Shown here in pieces: positions 7,539 through 16,801 of a stretch of DNA of 64,000 nt (position 1 is the first letter of the stretch; each line of letters opens with the position of its first letter). The notes beneath the pieces were generated by a model that was not told the origin of the DNA, ran no database searches, and saw only the letters and a list, made by a program, of their open reading frames with translations. The DNA is from an uncultured Erythrobacter sp. GTDB lineage: Bacteria; Pseudomonadota; Alphaproteobacteria; Sphingomonadales; Sphingomonadaceae. Location: contig CANKYK010000001.1 of NCBI GenBank assembly GCA_947488155.1, positions 930,001-994,000 on the forward strand, written 5' to 3'. A program made the position numbers and the translations under genes.

Positions 7539-9484
7539 CCTTCCTCCATGATCGCAGGAGCCGTCGCCACCACCGCAGGCCGAAGCCATATCGGTGAGGT
7601 ATACGCACGCTCTTGCGCTACAGCGTCGGCCATCGCGTCCTCTGACAGAGTTATCCCAAAACGCACCGCATCAAACAGCGACCAGCGCGGCGTTGGGATC
7701 TCGATGACGCGGACATAGTAGAATGCGCGCTGGCCCTCAGAGTAGTCTGGATCAGTCCAGACCGTGCGCAGTTCGGCGGCACCGATGTCATTGGTGTAGG
7801 TTGCCGTCTCGCGGTCGACCGTATCGCCGACAGAGGGCACTTTGCCGCCTGCTAGCGCGCGGCTCTCCATGGCGCTCCACACGACATCATAGACCTGTTC
7901 CTGAGCTTCGCCTGAGGCATCAATCCACCCCTTCACAACCTGAACGCGGTCAAGGTTTGCGCCATCAGGATCTTTCAGGGCAGATATCATGAAGTTTGGA
8001 GCGCTGCCATTATCGGTCAATTCGCCGCCCATTGGCACGCCGCGTGTATAGCCAGCCCTCACCCAATCGCCGTCCCAATCTGCATCGGTGAAGTCAAATC
8101 CGCCAAAGACACGCACAGACATGCGCGGACCAGTGGTGGCGTAAACCTCTCGCCGAGAGAACGCGTCAAAAATCTCTGCCCGTGTGTTGCCGCGCGCCCA
8201 TGCCGCTGCATAACCGCCCGCAAGATAATGCCAGCCGAACCGTCCTTCGCGTGTTCCAAGGTTCTGCGCGGCAGCAGCACGATCTTCGACACTTGGCTCA
8301 TTGCCGGTATGCTTACCGAAGAAATTGTCCTCATCACCCGTGGCGAGCGACGTATGACTATCGGTCGAACCGATCATACCAAAGGCATAGGGGTTCACGC
8401 CAAGCTGTTCTTCTAACGAGAGGCCTCGCTTCAGCGCTTCTCGGACATAATTTCCGCCCAGCATCTCAGGCTCGGTTTTGGCTGTGAGTGGCAAATTGCC
8501 AAGCTCCCAGCCTTTCACGCCATAACCTGCCATCTCATCATTGGGAGAGAGCAGCGGGTGAGCCTCGCTGTCCCCTTTTATCTGCGTGACCTCGACCACC
8601 GGTTCCGCCGCCGCTCGCTTGGCTGCATATTCTGCGGTCATTGCACTGCCATCAGGCATGGTCATCTCAAACATCATCCCGTTGGAAAGGTTCGAGTTGT
8701 GCGGAATGGCGAGCGCTTTCCCGCCCGTCTTATCCGCATAGGCGCTCATATAGTCCCACAATTGCTCTGGCGTCGTGCTCAGGCCCGGGAAAGGCAAGAC
8801 TTGGCTGGTTCGATCGCTGCCATCGCGAAACATCACCACCCGGTGCAAATTATTGCCATTCGGCATGAGGGTCCATTCAAACCCCGCCAGCGCGGTGAAG
8901 CTGCCCGGCTTATTGTAGCGATCAAGGATCTCCAGCTGGGTATTCCAAATGTCGGTGGTGTTTTCCTTTTGCCGCTCTGGATCGCTCATCGCCTCAGGCA
9001 AAGTGCCATTGGCTGCCGCAGTAATTAGCTCCCCGATTGCGCGCTGAGATTGCTCGGGGCTTTCATGCATCATGTCATACCAGCGCAGCATGGTCTCATC
9101 GCCCATCGCTTGCACGCCGATCCGCGGGGCATCGTAAAGCCGCCGCGTCGCCCCGAGACCATCGGAATGGTCAGCAATAACCAGAAAATCGAGCGGCCGG
9201 GCGAGCTTGGCTGGTGCACCAGTGGTCGCCGTTACCTCTTCACCGCTAGCGAAACGCAGCGCCTCTTCCGGACCAAGGCGGACGCCGAAGCCAAAGGCAT
9301 CGACCGAATTGTCTGTATGCAGGTGAGTGTCACCCCAATAGGGGCGGTCGGGAAACTCTGCGAGCTCGATAGTGCCTTCGCCATCGCCGCTTTGCGCCTC
9401 GTCAACGCCGCTCAGCGCGTCGCATCCAGCGAGCGAAATGCTCGCAATCCCAGTCAAAGTTGCCGCTTTCCATGTCATCTGCAT
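7535..9484 (-). CDS. DUF3604 lipoprotein (PHP-like metallohydrolase family)
   Basis: About 649 residues from the ATG at 9484, preceded by GGGAGG. This start places the lipoprotein signal MQMTWKAATLTGIASISLAGC at the N-terminus; the ORF-track start 21 codons upstream does not. Metal-ligand-like motifs HLHT (in YWGDTHLHTDNS) and ADHSD, plus GSTDSHTS later, fit the DUF3604/PHP-like superfamily, generally annotated as a hypothetical hydrolase. DUF3604 genes are often found beside HupE-like and PPIase genes as here. The substrate is unknown. Confidence 0.85.
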   Translation of the reverse strand: MQMTWKAATLTGIASISLAGCDALSGVDEAQSGDGEGTIELAEFPDRPYWGDTHLHTDNSVDAFGFGVRLGPEEALRFASGEEVTATTGAPAKLARPLDFLVIADHSDGLGATRRLYDAPRIGVQAMGDETMLRWYDMMHESPEQSQRAIGELITAAANGTLPEAMSDPERQKENTTDIWNTQLEILDRYNKPGSFTALAGFEWTLMPNGNNLHRVVMFRDGSDRTSQVLPFPGLSTTPEQLWDYMSAYADKTGGKALAIPHNSNLSNGMMFEMTMPDGSAMTAEYAAKRAAAEPVVEVTQIKGDSEAHPLLSPNDEMAGYGVKGWELGNLPLTAKTEPEMLGGNYVREALKRGLSLEEQLGVNPYAFGMIGSTDSHTSLATGDEDNFFGKHTGNEPSVEDRAAAAQNLGTREGRFGWHYLAGGYAAAWARGNTRAEIFDAFSRREVYATTGPRMSVRVFGGFDFTDADWDGDWVRAGYTRGVPMGGELTDNGSAPNFMISALKDPDGANLDRVQVVKGWIDASGEAQEQVYDVVWSAMESRALAGGKVPSVGDTVDRETATYTNDIGAAELRTVWTDPDYSEGQRAFYYVRVIEIPTPRWSLFDAVRFGITLSEDAMADAVAQERAYTSPIWLRPAVVATAPAIMEEG

Positions 9485-9561
9485 GGCGTCCCTCCCATTC
9501 CTCTTTTTATGGCCAAGAATGTGGGCTGAGATAGCGCACTTCGTCAAGCCAAAGGGAATGG

Positions 9562-10011
9562 TCAGCCTGACTTTTGCAGCAAGGCAGAACGCTCACAGCG
9601 GCACACAACCTCATCGTGCTGGTTCGTCAACTCATGGATGAAGGTCACGACGCCCGCCTCTGGGCGTGACTTGCTGGGGCGAAGTTCTTTGACTTCGCTC
9701 GCCGCGCGCAAGGTGTCGCCGATGAACACTGGCTTGGGCGTCACGACCTTATCAAAGCCTAGGTTCGCGACCAATGTGCCCAAGGTTGTGTCGCCCACTG
9801 AGAGCCCAACCAGAAGCGAAAATGTGAAGGTCGAATTGACCAGGATTTGCCCAAACCCGCTTTCCTTCGCCGCCTCCACATCAAGGTGAAGCGGCTGAGG
9901 ATTGTGTGTCATGGTCGAAAACAGGAGGTTGTCCGTCTCGGTCACTGTGCGGCGGATATCGTGTTCGATCCGTTCACCCACCTGCCATTCGTCAAAGTAC
10001 TTTCCTGCCAT
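9562..10011 (-). CDS. MaoC-family (R)-enoyl-CoA hydratase-like protein
   Basis: 149 residues, single hot-dog domain. The hydratase segment [13 protein letters not shown] carries the Asp/His dyad region (usually D-x4-H; here N and H are seen, so check the Asp). [15 protein letters not shown] resembles mesaconyl/beta-methylmalyl-CoA hydratase-type MaoC proteins. It ends a few bases from the CaiB/BaiF gene stop on the same strand, suggesting a CoA-ester metabolism pair. Confidence 0.85.
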   Translation of the reverse strand: MAGKYFDEWQVGERIEHDIRRTVTETDNLLFSTMTHNPQPLHLDVEAAKESGFGQILVNSTFTFSLLVGLSVGDTTLGTLVANLGFDKVVTPKPVFIGDTLRAASEVKELRPSKSRPEAGVVTFIHELTNQHDEVVCRCERSALLQKSG

Positions 10012-10016
10012 TGGCT

Positions 10017-11099
10017 TTAGCCTTCTTTTTTCCAGCTTCCGGCGACGTCTGCGCCATCCATCGCGCTGTCACGGATTACGCCCGGCGTGCGGCTAAATCG
10101 CGGAGCAGGCGCCGTGTGCCACTCGCCGCCGTGCTCGATATAGGCGCCGCGGGCCTTCAAATGCGGGTGTTCGCGGGCTTTCTCGACCGGAAGGACTGGG
10201 GCAAAACACGCATCGCTTCCCTCCAGCAATGTGCACCACTCAGCCTGTGTCTTTGTTTTGAACATGATCGCCAATTGTTCGGCATAGTCATCCCAATTGC
10301 TCGGGTTCAACTGGCCCTCGCTAAGCTCGCCTGGCGCGCCTGATTTAGCGAGAAATTCGGCGTAGAACTGCGGCTCAATCGCGCCCACGGAGACTTCTAA
10401 GCCGTCTGCGCATTCAAAACAGCGATAGAAATGCGCCGCCCCCCCGAGCATCCCTTTGCCCTTCTCCGTCGAGAGGATTGGCCGCGATCCGGCCCCGAAA
10501 AAGAAGCTCATCAGGCTGGTCGCGCCATCGACAATCGCCGCATCGACAACTTGCCCTTTGCCTGACCGCTCCCGTTCATAGAGAGCAGCAAGGATGCCAA
10601 ATGCGCAGTACATCGACCCGCCGCCAAAATCCCCGACAAGGTTTTGCGGCGGTATCGCTGGCTCTCCCTCTCTACCAACCGCAGCGAGCGCGCCGGTGAT
10701 TGCGATGTAATTGATGTCATGGCCAGCCGCCTTTGCGAGCGGGCCGTCCTGGCCCCATCCCGTCATCCGGGCATAGACCAAACGCTCGTTTGCGCTCAGC
10801 ACTTCGTCTGGCCCCAGACCTAAACGCTCCATCACACCAGGGCGGAACCCTTCGATCAAAACATCGGCATGAGCTAACGTTTCGAGGCAAAATGCGCGGC
10901 CTTCATCGCTCTTCACATCCACGGCAACTCGGTTGCGCGCCCTCTCGACCACCGGATTGCTGATTTGTGTGCCATGCCGCTCAATCCGAACGACCTCAGC
11001 GCCCATATCGGCCAGCAGCATCGCAACGTGCGGACCGGGGCCTATGCCCGTGAATTCGACCACTTTGAGGCCCGTTAGCGGCCCATTGGATTGCGTCAT
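10017..11099 (-). CDS. CaiB/BaiF family CoA-transferase or alpha-methylacyl-CoA racemase
   Basis: 360 residues. N-terminal [32 protein letters not shown] and [11 protein letters not shown], followed by [22 protein letters not shown] and the central [13 protein letters not shown], are typical of the family III CoA-transferases. [22 protein letters not shown] and HDINY are particularly close to alpha-methylacyl-CoA racemases. It is cytoplasmic. It sits five bases upstream of the MaoC gene on the same strand and diverges from the exopolysaccharide locus. Confidence 0.87.
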   Translation of the reverse strand: MTQSNGPLTGLKVVEFTGIGPGPHVAMLLADMGAEVVRIERHGTQISNPVVERARNRVAVDVKSDEGRAFCLETLAHADVLIEGFRPGVMERLGLGPDEVLSANERLVYARMTGWGQDGPLAKAAGHDINYIAITGALAAVGREGEPAIPPQNLVGDFGGGSMYCAFGILAALYERERSGKGQVVDAAIVDGATSLMSFFFGAGSRPILSTEKGKGMLGGAAHFYRCFECADGLEVSVGAIEPQFYAEFLAKSGAPGELSEGQLNPSNWDDYAEQLAIMFKTKTQAEWCTLLEGSDACFAPVLPVEKAREHPHLKARGAYIEHGGEWHTAPAPRFSRTPGVIRDSAMDGADVAGSWKKEG

Positions 11100-11241
11100 G
11101 CAATTTTTCTCCCTCTTGTCAGCGACATTGGCCTGCCCTTGTTATGGTGGCAAGATATCGAAGGGAGATTGATTGACTTTGTAAGCACAAATCACGCAAT
11201 TGTTTGGTCTGCGATTTTTCCAAGTGAGGGCCGGTTACGAT

Positions 11242-11688
11242 ATGAAAAAGGTCCTGGCAGTCGCATCAGGCGGCGGACATTGGGAGCAGTTGATGATGCT
11301 GCGATCATCACTCGATCCGCACGATGTCTGCTATGCGACAACCCGAAGGGATATGGCGGCCACGCATGGTATTGAGCCCGTAGCAGAACTGCTGGATTGC
11401 AATCAGCATACGCCGATTCGCGCACTCCTTTGCCTGATTGCGGCGATACGCCTTGTCCTGAAAGCCAGGCCTTCCGCAGTGATCTCAACCGGCGCCGCAC
11501 CAGGATTTTTCTGCATTCTTGCCGGACGATTGATTGGCGCCAAAACACTATGGGTTGATAGTGTAGCCAATGCTGAGCAGCTCTCAATGTGCGGCAAGCT
11601 GTCCAAGCACGTGGCCCATGAATGCCTGACGCAGTGGGACCATTTGGCGAGCGACACCAAACCGCTTTTTCGTGGGTCGGTTCTGTGA
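11242..11688 (+). CDS. PssD/Alg14-like subunit of a split glycosyltransferase
   Basis: 148 residues from the ATG at 11242 (MKKVLAVASGGGHWEQLMMLR); the 14 codons upstream in the track lack family sequence. The N-terminal ASGGGHWEQL is the Alg14/PssD/CpsF signature. The family docks the catalytic Alg13-like partner to the membrane and transfers a sugar (glucuronic acid in Rhizobium PssDE) to a lipid-linked acceptor. The stop overlaps the GTG of the next gene. It is the first gene of the polysaccharide locus. Confidence 0.87.
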   Translation: MKKVLAVASGGGHWEQLMMLRSSLDPHDVCYATTRRDMAATHGIEPVAELLDCNQHTPIRALLCLIAAIRLVLKARPSAVISTGAAPGFFCILAGRLIGAKTLWVDSVANAEQLSMCGKLSKHVAHECLTQWDHLASDTKPLFRGSVL

Positions 11689-12167
11689 TCTTAGTAACCG
11701 TTGGTATGCAGCTGGGGTTTGATCGGCTGATACGCGCGATGGACGAAATTGCGCCAACGCTTGATATGCCCGTGATCGCTCAGACGGGACGAGGCCGGTA
11801 TCGCCCGATTAATATGGAATTGCACAACAATCTCGACGCAGGCCAGTTTGAAGAACTGGTCGCCGATTCCAAGTTGATCGTCTCACACGCGGGCATTGGC
11901 ACGGTTCTAACCGCCCAAAGGCTTCGAAAGCCAATCGTCTTGATCCCCCGACAAGCGGACTTGAACGAGCATCGCAATGATCATCAGCTGGCAACAGCCA
12001 AGCAATTGCGTAGCCGCCCCGGGATCCTTGTTGCTTGGAGCACAAATGAGCTAGGTGTTACGATCCGAAAGAGCCTGGCAAACTCCACCTTGCCACATGT
12101 CGAACCTCAGGCCTCCTCGGAGCTTCTAAACGCAGTCGCAGGGTTCATTGAGCGAGGCCAGATTTAG
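11685..12167 (+). CDS. PssE/Alg13-like catalytic subunit of a split glycosyltransferase
   Basis: 160 residues if translation begins at the GTG at 11685, which overlaps the TGA of the PssD-like gene; the family N-terminus ILVTVGMQLGFDRLIRAMDE begins right there. The C-terminal half has the donor-site motif SHAGIGTVL followed by KPIVLIPRQADLNEHRNDHQL, as in Alg13/PssE. It acts with the upstream protein in adding a sugar early in repeat-unit assembly. It is convergent with the next gene. Confidence 0.86.
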   Translation: MILVTVGMQLGFDRLIRAMDEIAPTLDMPVIAQTGRGRYRPINMELHNNLDAGQFEELVADSKLIVSHAGIGTVLTAQRLRKPIVLIPRQADLNEHRNDHQLATAKQLRSRPGILVAWSTNELGVTIRKSLANSTLPHVEPQASSELLNAVAGFIERGQI

Positions 12168-12169
12168 CA

Positions 12170-12736
12170 CTAGCTGCTCTGCTGCCCCGTTACGATCGTT
12201 GCGTATCGCGCCGCGCATCCAGCGACGAGCAGTGAAGCGCCAATATCCATGATCCAGTTCAGTTTTATCGGTCCACCGTAGAGCAGAGCGTCCACTGAAT
12301 GCAGCGATATGATGCGCAGACCGATTAGGAGCAGCATTGCAAAAGCAGATAGCTGTGCTGTGAGCAGCATCCTGTATGCACTCACGCTGACCGCACCAGA
12401 TTTGGCACGAAATCCTTGTCGGGCCATCAAGCCAACGGTGATTGCCGCGATTGCCAATAGAGCAATCACCGCAGGAAGCTGCCAAAAACTGCGCCCCTCA
12501 TAAGCGCCTTGAGATCGCAGCAGATCGCGCATCACATCGCGCAACATGTCCTCAAGACCCAGCAGCCGTGACGCAATGAGCAGACCAAAGAACACGGCCA
12601 TCAGCCGCCACGCGCGCGCTTGAGACACTCTCATGCCCCGCTGCACAGAAACCCTCCATGCCGCGCCGCACATTATGACCACAAACAGATAGAGGCCTGC
12701 GCCAAGCCAATTGAGGAGCGATACATCCAGAAGCAC
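12170..12736 (-). CDS. Membrane protein in the polysaccharide locus, unknown function
   Basis: 188 residues with about five hydrophobic helices (e.g. LGAGLYLFVVIMCGAAW, LMAVFFGLLIASRLL, LPAVIALLAIAAITVGL, AQLSAFAMLLLIGL). No family is recognised. It diverges from the wza-like gene and converges on the pssE-like gene with only two bases between stops, suggesting it belongs to the locus. The antisense 119-residue ORF is a shadow. Confidence 0.6.
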   Translation of the reverse strand: MLLDVSLLNWLGAGLYLFVVIMCGAAWRVSVQRGMRVSQARAWRLMAVFFGLLIASRLLGLEDMLRDVMRDLLRSQGAYEGRSFWQLPAVIALLAIAAITVGLMARQGFRAKSGAVSVSAYRMLLTAQLSAFAMLLLIGLRIISLHSVDALLYGGPIKLNWIMDIGASLLVAGCAARYATIVTGQQSS

Positions 12737-12981
12737 AGCCGCTGCCCTTTCTTAGCCGAGTGAAATCAAACTTGCCCCAAGTCATAATTTACGTCCGCCA
12801 ACCGGTCCAGGAGCCAGATCGCATTCAATACTCGATCTTCCAGCAATCGACGAATAGGCTCTACTCACCGCGTAGCGCCAGGACACTTCGTAGGAATCTG
12901 CGTAACTTGTTGCGCCTAAGGATTTGCCGCACTAGTCTCCAATACTTAAGGTTCTACCGAAGAGCCTTGGGGATCATTATT

Positions 12982-13704
12982 GTGAGAATTCAGATTATTG
13001 ATCAAGCACTTCGCAGTTCTGTAATCTTGGGCGTCGCAGCCATACTGGGGGCCTGCGCCTCTCTACCTCCAGCCAACATTGGCGCAAGCGTCACCGCGCC
13101 AAATGAAGCGCTGGGACAGGCAGACTATACCTTCCAAAAACCGGGCACATATCGGCTGCGCGCTTCGGACATCATTTCCGTCAGTGTCTTTCGTGAGCCT
13201 GACCTTTCGCTCAGTGATGTACGCGTAGGGGTCGATGGGATCGTTTCTCTGCCAATGTTGGGACGCCACGAAGTTGGCGGCAAGACAACTGGTGAGATCG
13301 AGAGCGAACTCACCCAAAGGCTGGACACTCTGGGCCTCAAAAACCCGCGCGTCAGCGTCAATATCTCCGATTATGCATCCCATTTGGTGACAGTCGAAGG
13401 AGCCGTGCAAGAAGCAGGCGTGTACCCGTTTCAGCCGGGTGCTCGGTTGTCATCCGCGATCGCAATGGCGAAAGGGGTGACCCGCGTTGCTGAACTTAAG
13501 CAAGTGGCGGTCTTCCGCACCCGCCCCGATGGCATTTATGCGGCGCGCTTTGACTATGGCGAGGTCAGCCGCGGCACGATGCTGGACCCGGTGTTAGAGC
13601 CAGGCGACAGAGTTGTGGTCGGCACCTCAACATTGTCGCAGTTCTGGCAAGACACACTCCGCGCGCTACCAGCCTTTGGCGTGTTCGCAAGCCTGGACAA
13701 TTGA
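12982..13704 (+). CDS. Polysaccharide export outer-membrane lipoprotein (Wza family)
   Basis: 240 residues from a GTG at 12982, selected because it starts a lipoprotein signal (VRIQIIDQALRSSVILGVAAILGAC) with lipobox LGAC; the 74 upstream codons in the track are not protein-like. The export domain YRLRASDIISVSVFREPDLSLSDVRVGVDGIVSLPMLG is followed by an SLBB repeat (HLVTVEGAVQEAGVYPFQPGARLSSAIAMAKGVT). Wza-type proteins form the outer-membrane channel. It is followed seven bases later by the tyrosine kinase/co-polymerase gene, its usual partner. Confidence 0.88.
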   Translation: MRIQIIDQALRSSVILGVAAILGACASLPPANIGASVTAPNEALGQADYTFQKPGTYRLRASDIISVSVFREPDLSLSDVRVGVDGIVSLPMLGRHEVGGKTTGEIESELTQRLDTLGLKNPRVSVNISDYASHLVTVEGAVQEAGVYPFQPGARLSSAIAMAKGVTRVAELKQVAVFRTRPDGIYAARFDYGEVSRGTMLDPVLEPGDRVVVGTSTLSQFWQDTLRALPAFGVFASLDN

Positions 13705-13711
13705 GCCGATC

Positions 13712-15910
13712 ATGAACGAGACATCTGCAGTCCAGCAGCCCACGCCTCAGCCGCCTCCCGCTTGGTACGATCGCTATCTTCCACCGTCTCAACCGAGCAC
13801 ACAGGAGCGGCGACCACTGTTCGACGTGACAGCCTTGCGCGGACTGCTTTTCAGGCAACGCTGGTCGATTGGCGGCACTGTCCTGCTTGCTCTTGTTGCC
13901 GGGCTCATCCTCACGATGCTGCAACAGCCGGTTTACCAAGCCGAAACAACGTTGAGAGTGGAGCCGCGCGGACTCTATGTCGTCGAAGGTCAGGACGTCG
14001 CCCCGCAAATCTACAACAATGAAATTTCCAGCTACATGGCCACTCAGGTTGGCGTCATCGAAAGCTACAACCTTGCGCTCGTCGTTGCCCAAAATCTCAA
14101 GCTAGCCGAACGACAGGAGTTCATCGGCGCGGAAACAGACAGCGGCCGCGCCAATGGCCGCAATGACGAACAATGGCTTGAAGACAAAACCGCCATGGCC
14201 GCGTCGATGCTGAAGGGCGGGCTGACTGCGGATATTCCCTATGACAGCCGCATTGCGACGATCAGCTACCAGTCGGAAAACCCAGCATTGGCGGCGGAAA
14301 TCGCCAATGCTTATGCCGAGGCCTATGTCTCATCAGACGCGCGGCGGAATGTCGACAGCAACGAATATGCGCGCGCATATTTGCAGGAACAGATCACCGA
14401 TGTGCGGGCTCAGCTCCAAGATGCTGAGAAGGCGGCAAACGCCTATGCCCGAAGCAATGGTATCGTCACTCAAAGGCCAGCAAGCGAAGACGGCGAAGCG
14501 GCGACAACAACGACCGCAGCCAATCTGACGAGCATAAACCAGACCACCAGCGCGGCCCGTGCAAAACGCATAGCCGCGGAGCAAAGATGGAAAGCCGTTT
14601 CCTCCATACCGGCTGCACAATTGCCGGAGGTGCAGGACAACGTGGTCGTCCAAAATCTGCAAAACACGCGAGCGCGGCTGACCGGAGAACGCACCAATCT
14701 GCAGCAGCGCTACAACGACCAGTACCCTTCGATCGTAGAAATCAACGCTCAAATCGCTGAAGTTGACCGTCAGATCGCAAACGCCAGTGCTGATATCAAA
14801 GCAAGCATTCGCAGCGATTTCGTGATTGCCCGTGAGCAGGAACGTGCGCTTACGCGCGAATTGCGCTCGGTCACGCAAGAAACGCTCAACGAACAGGACC
14901 GCCAGGTGCAATACAGTGTGCTCGAACGAGAGGCTGGCGCCCTTCGCAGTCAGCTTGCAGAGCTCTTGGAGCGGTTCAACTCGATTAGCACCGCCGCAAA
15001 TGTGCAAAGCGGCTCCATCACGCGGCTTGACCCCGCCTTGGTGCCATCCTCGCCGATATCACCCAATCTTATGCGCAACCTGCTGATCGCTCTCGTAAGC
15101 GGCCTCGCACTGGCTGGCGGACTAGCGGTGATACGCGAGACCCTCGATGATCGCCTGCGCTCACTCGACGACGTTGAAACGAAAGTTGGATTGCCGCTGT
15201 TTGGGCACACGCCATATGTCGATGAGGCCAAGATCCATGAAGAAGGGACAGAGCAGCATGGGGCATTGGTGGAAGCCTATGCGTCGATACAGTCGACGCT
15301 CGACTACGCGATGTCACGGGATAAAAATGTACTGCAATTCACCAGTGCCCAGCCGGGTGAAGGGAAATCGACCAGCGCGCTAATCCTGGCTGAAATGTTC
15401 GCTCGGCTAGGCCGCAAGACGTTGCTGATTGACGGGGACCTACGCAAACCCTCGATTGCAAAATTGCTTGGCAGCGAACCGCCCGAGGCGGGCCTCGTTG
15501 AGGTCTTGCTCGGGCATTCTGATTTTGGAACAGCGGTGGTCAAAGGGCCTCATGAAAACCTGGATGTGCTGGCTGTAGGGGCCCTTCCGCCCAATCCAGT
15601 TGAGACACTGTCGTCTGATTATCTGGCCAATTTTCTATCAAAGCAGCGGCAAGACTATTCGATCATCCTGATCGATTCCTCTCCCGTTATGGGGATCGCA
15701 GATGCCCCGCTGCTCGCCAAACATGTTGATGGGACAATCTTCATTCTTGAGGCGAACAAAGTGCAATTCGGCCAAGCCAAAGCGGCCGTAAAGCGGTTGC
15801 AAGGTGTCGGCGCCAATGTCTTGGGCGTGGTCCTGACGAAGTATCGCGCGCTGACCGCCGGGCAAAGCTATGATTACCAATACCGCTATTACCAATATGA
15901 GGACAAATAA
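13712..15910 (+). CDS. Polysaccharide co-polymerase / BY-type tyrosine autokinase (Wzc/ExoP-like)
   Basis: 732 residues from the ATG at 13712 (MNETSAVQQPTPQPPPAWYDRYLPPSQ). Structure: proline-rich N-terminus, first membrane helix (WSIGGTVLLALVAGLILTML), a long periplasmic Wzz domain with coiled coil, a second helix (LMRNLLIALVSGLALAGGLAVI), then the kinase. The kinase has Walker A SAQPGEGKSTSA, Walker A' LLIDGDLR and Walker B ILIDSSPV. The C-terminus is a tyrosine cluster YDYQYRYYQYEDK for autophosphorylation. It controls chain length and export with the Wza-like lipoprotein. Confidence 0.93.
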   Translation: MNETSAVQQPTPQPPPAWYDRYLPPSQPSTQERRPLFDVTALRGLLFRQRWSIGGTVLLALVAGLILTMLQQPVYQAETTLRVEPRGLYVVEGQDVAPQIYNNEISSYMATQVGVIESYNLALVVAQNLKLAERQEFIGAETDSGRANGRNDEQWLEDKTAMAASMLKGGLTADIPYDSRIATISYQSENPALAAEIANAYAEAYVSSDARRNVDSNEYARAYLQEQITDVRAQLQDAEKAANAYARSNGIVTQRPASEDGEAATTTTAANLTSINQTTSAARAKRIAAEQRWKAVSSIPAAQLPEVQDNVVVQNLQNTRARLTGERTNLQQRYNDQYPSIVEINAQIAEVDRQIANASADIKASIRSDFVIAREQERALTRELRSVTQETLNEQDRQVQYSVLEREAGALRSQLAELLERFNSISTAANVQSGSITRLDPALVPSSPISPNLMRNLLIALVSGLALAGGLAVIRETLDDRLRSLDDVETKVGLPLFGHTPYVDEAKIHEEGTEQHGALVEAYASIQSTLDYAMSRDKNVLQFTSAQPGEGKSTSALILAEMFARLGRKTLLIDGDLRKPSIAKLLGSEPPEAGLVEVLLGHSDFGTAVVKGPHENLDVLAVGALPPNPVETLSSDYLANFLSKQRQDYSIILIDSSPVMGIADAPLLAKHVDGTIFILEANKVQFGQAKAAVKRLQGVGANVLGVVLTKYRALTAGQSYDYQYRYYQYEDK

Positions 15911-15926
15911 GCGGGACCAAAGGCCG

Positions 15927-16799
15927 ATGGACACGGCGTGCTTTACGGTCATCATCCCTGCTCATGATGAGGCCGCAGTGATCGCGCGTTGCCTCGCCTT
16001 TCTGTACAAGGATGCACCGGTAGACGCCGATTTTGAAGTGATCGTGGTCGCCAATGGATGCAGCGATCAAACCGCGCAAATAGCGCGCGAGTTCGCTCCT
16101 CAGGCCAAAGTTATGGAAATAGCTGAGGCGTCCAAAACTGCGGCCATGAACGCGGGGCGAGAGGCAGCGTCGTACTACCCTCAAGTGTTCTTAGACGCAG
16201 ATGTGATGTGTAGCTTTGGAACGCTCCGGTCTCTGACTGACGCACTAGAGAATAGTGAGGTCTTGGCTGCCGTACCCAAAGCGCGCTTCGATACATCGAA
16301 GTCCAGCTCACCCGTGCGAGCCTATTACAAAGTCTGGCAACAGCAGCGCTTTGCGTCCTCGGCGCTGGGCGGTGCGGGATGCTTTGCGATCTCAGAGCAA
16401 GGCTTGGGACGGATTGGTCCCTTCCCCACGATCATCGCAGATGATCTTTGGGCTTTGTCCCGGTTCGCAGGCCATGAAAGAGTGTTGGTGATGCAAGATA
16501 GTGCTGGTGAGCCAGTTTATTGCACCATAACCCCGCCTCAAACTGCGATCAAACAGGTTCGCGTCGAAGCGCGACGCCGGATAGGCAGCGAGCAAGTTCA
16601 TCGCCATTTCCCAAGTCCCCATTTGCCAGCGATGGGCAAGGGCGCCATCTTCAAATCCGCATTTGCAGAAGGGACGCCTCCCTTAGCCGCCATGACTTTT
16701 GCGGGAATGAAATTCGCCTCGAAACTACTGGCGGAATGGCGCAAGCTGCGAGGGAAACAAGCAATTTGGGTCCGCGATCACAGCTCGCGCAAACTGTGA
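15927..16799 (+). CDS. Family 2 glycosyltransferase
   Basis: 290 residues from the ATG at 15927 (MDTACFTVIIPAHDEAAVIARCLAFLY); an alternative ATG lies at 15900. The GT-A fold is seen in VIVVANGCSDQTAQIA, the D-rich metal motif VFLDADV, and the acceptor region GGAGCFAISEQGLGRIGPFPTIIADDLW. It probably adds one sugar of the repeat unit at the cytoplasmic membrane face. The next GT gene follows after two bases. Confidence 0.86.
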   Translation: MDTACFTVIIPAHDEAAVIARCLAFLYKDAPVDADFEVIVVANGCSDQTAQIAREFAPQAKVMEIAEASKTAAMNAGREAASYYPQVFLDADVMCSFGTLRSLTDALENSEVLAAVPKARFDTSKSSSPVRAYYKVWQQQRFASSALGGAGCFAISEQGLGRIGPFPTIIADDLWALSRFAGHERVLVMQDSAGEPVYCTITPPQTAIKQVRVEARRRIGSEQVHRHFPSPHLPAMGKGAIFKSAFAEGTPPLAAMTFAGMKFASKLLAEWRKLRGKQAIWVRDHSSRKL

Positions 16800-16801
16800 A
16801 C

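Noticed and set aside
6561-7718. 385-residue plus-strand ORF
   Set aside because: Lies opposite the PPIase and DUF3604 genes, whose family motifs and overlaps are convincing; it has only low-complexity basic sequence.
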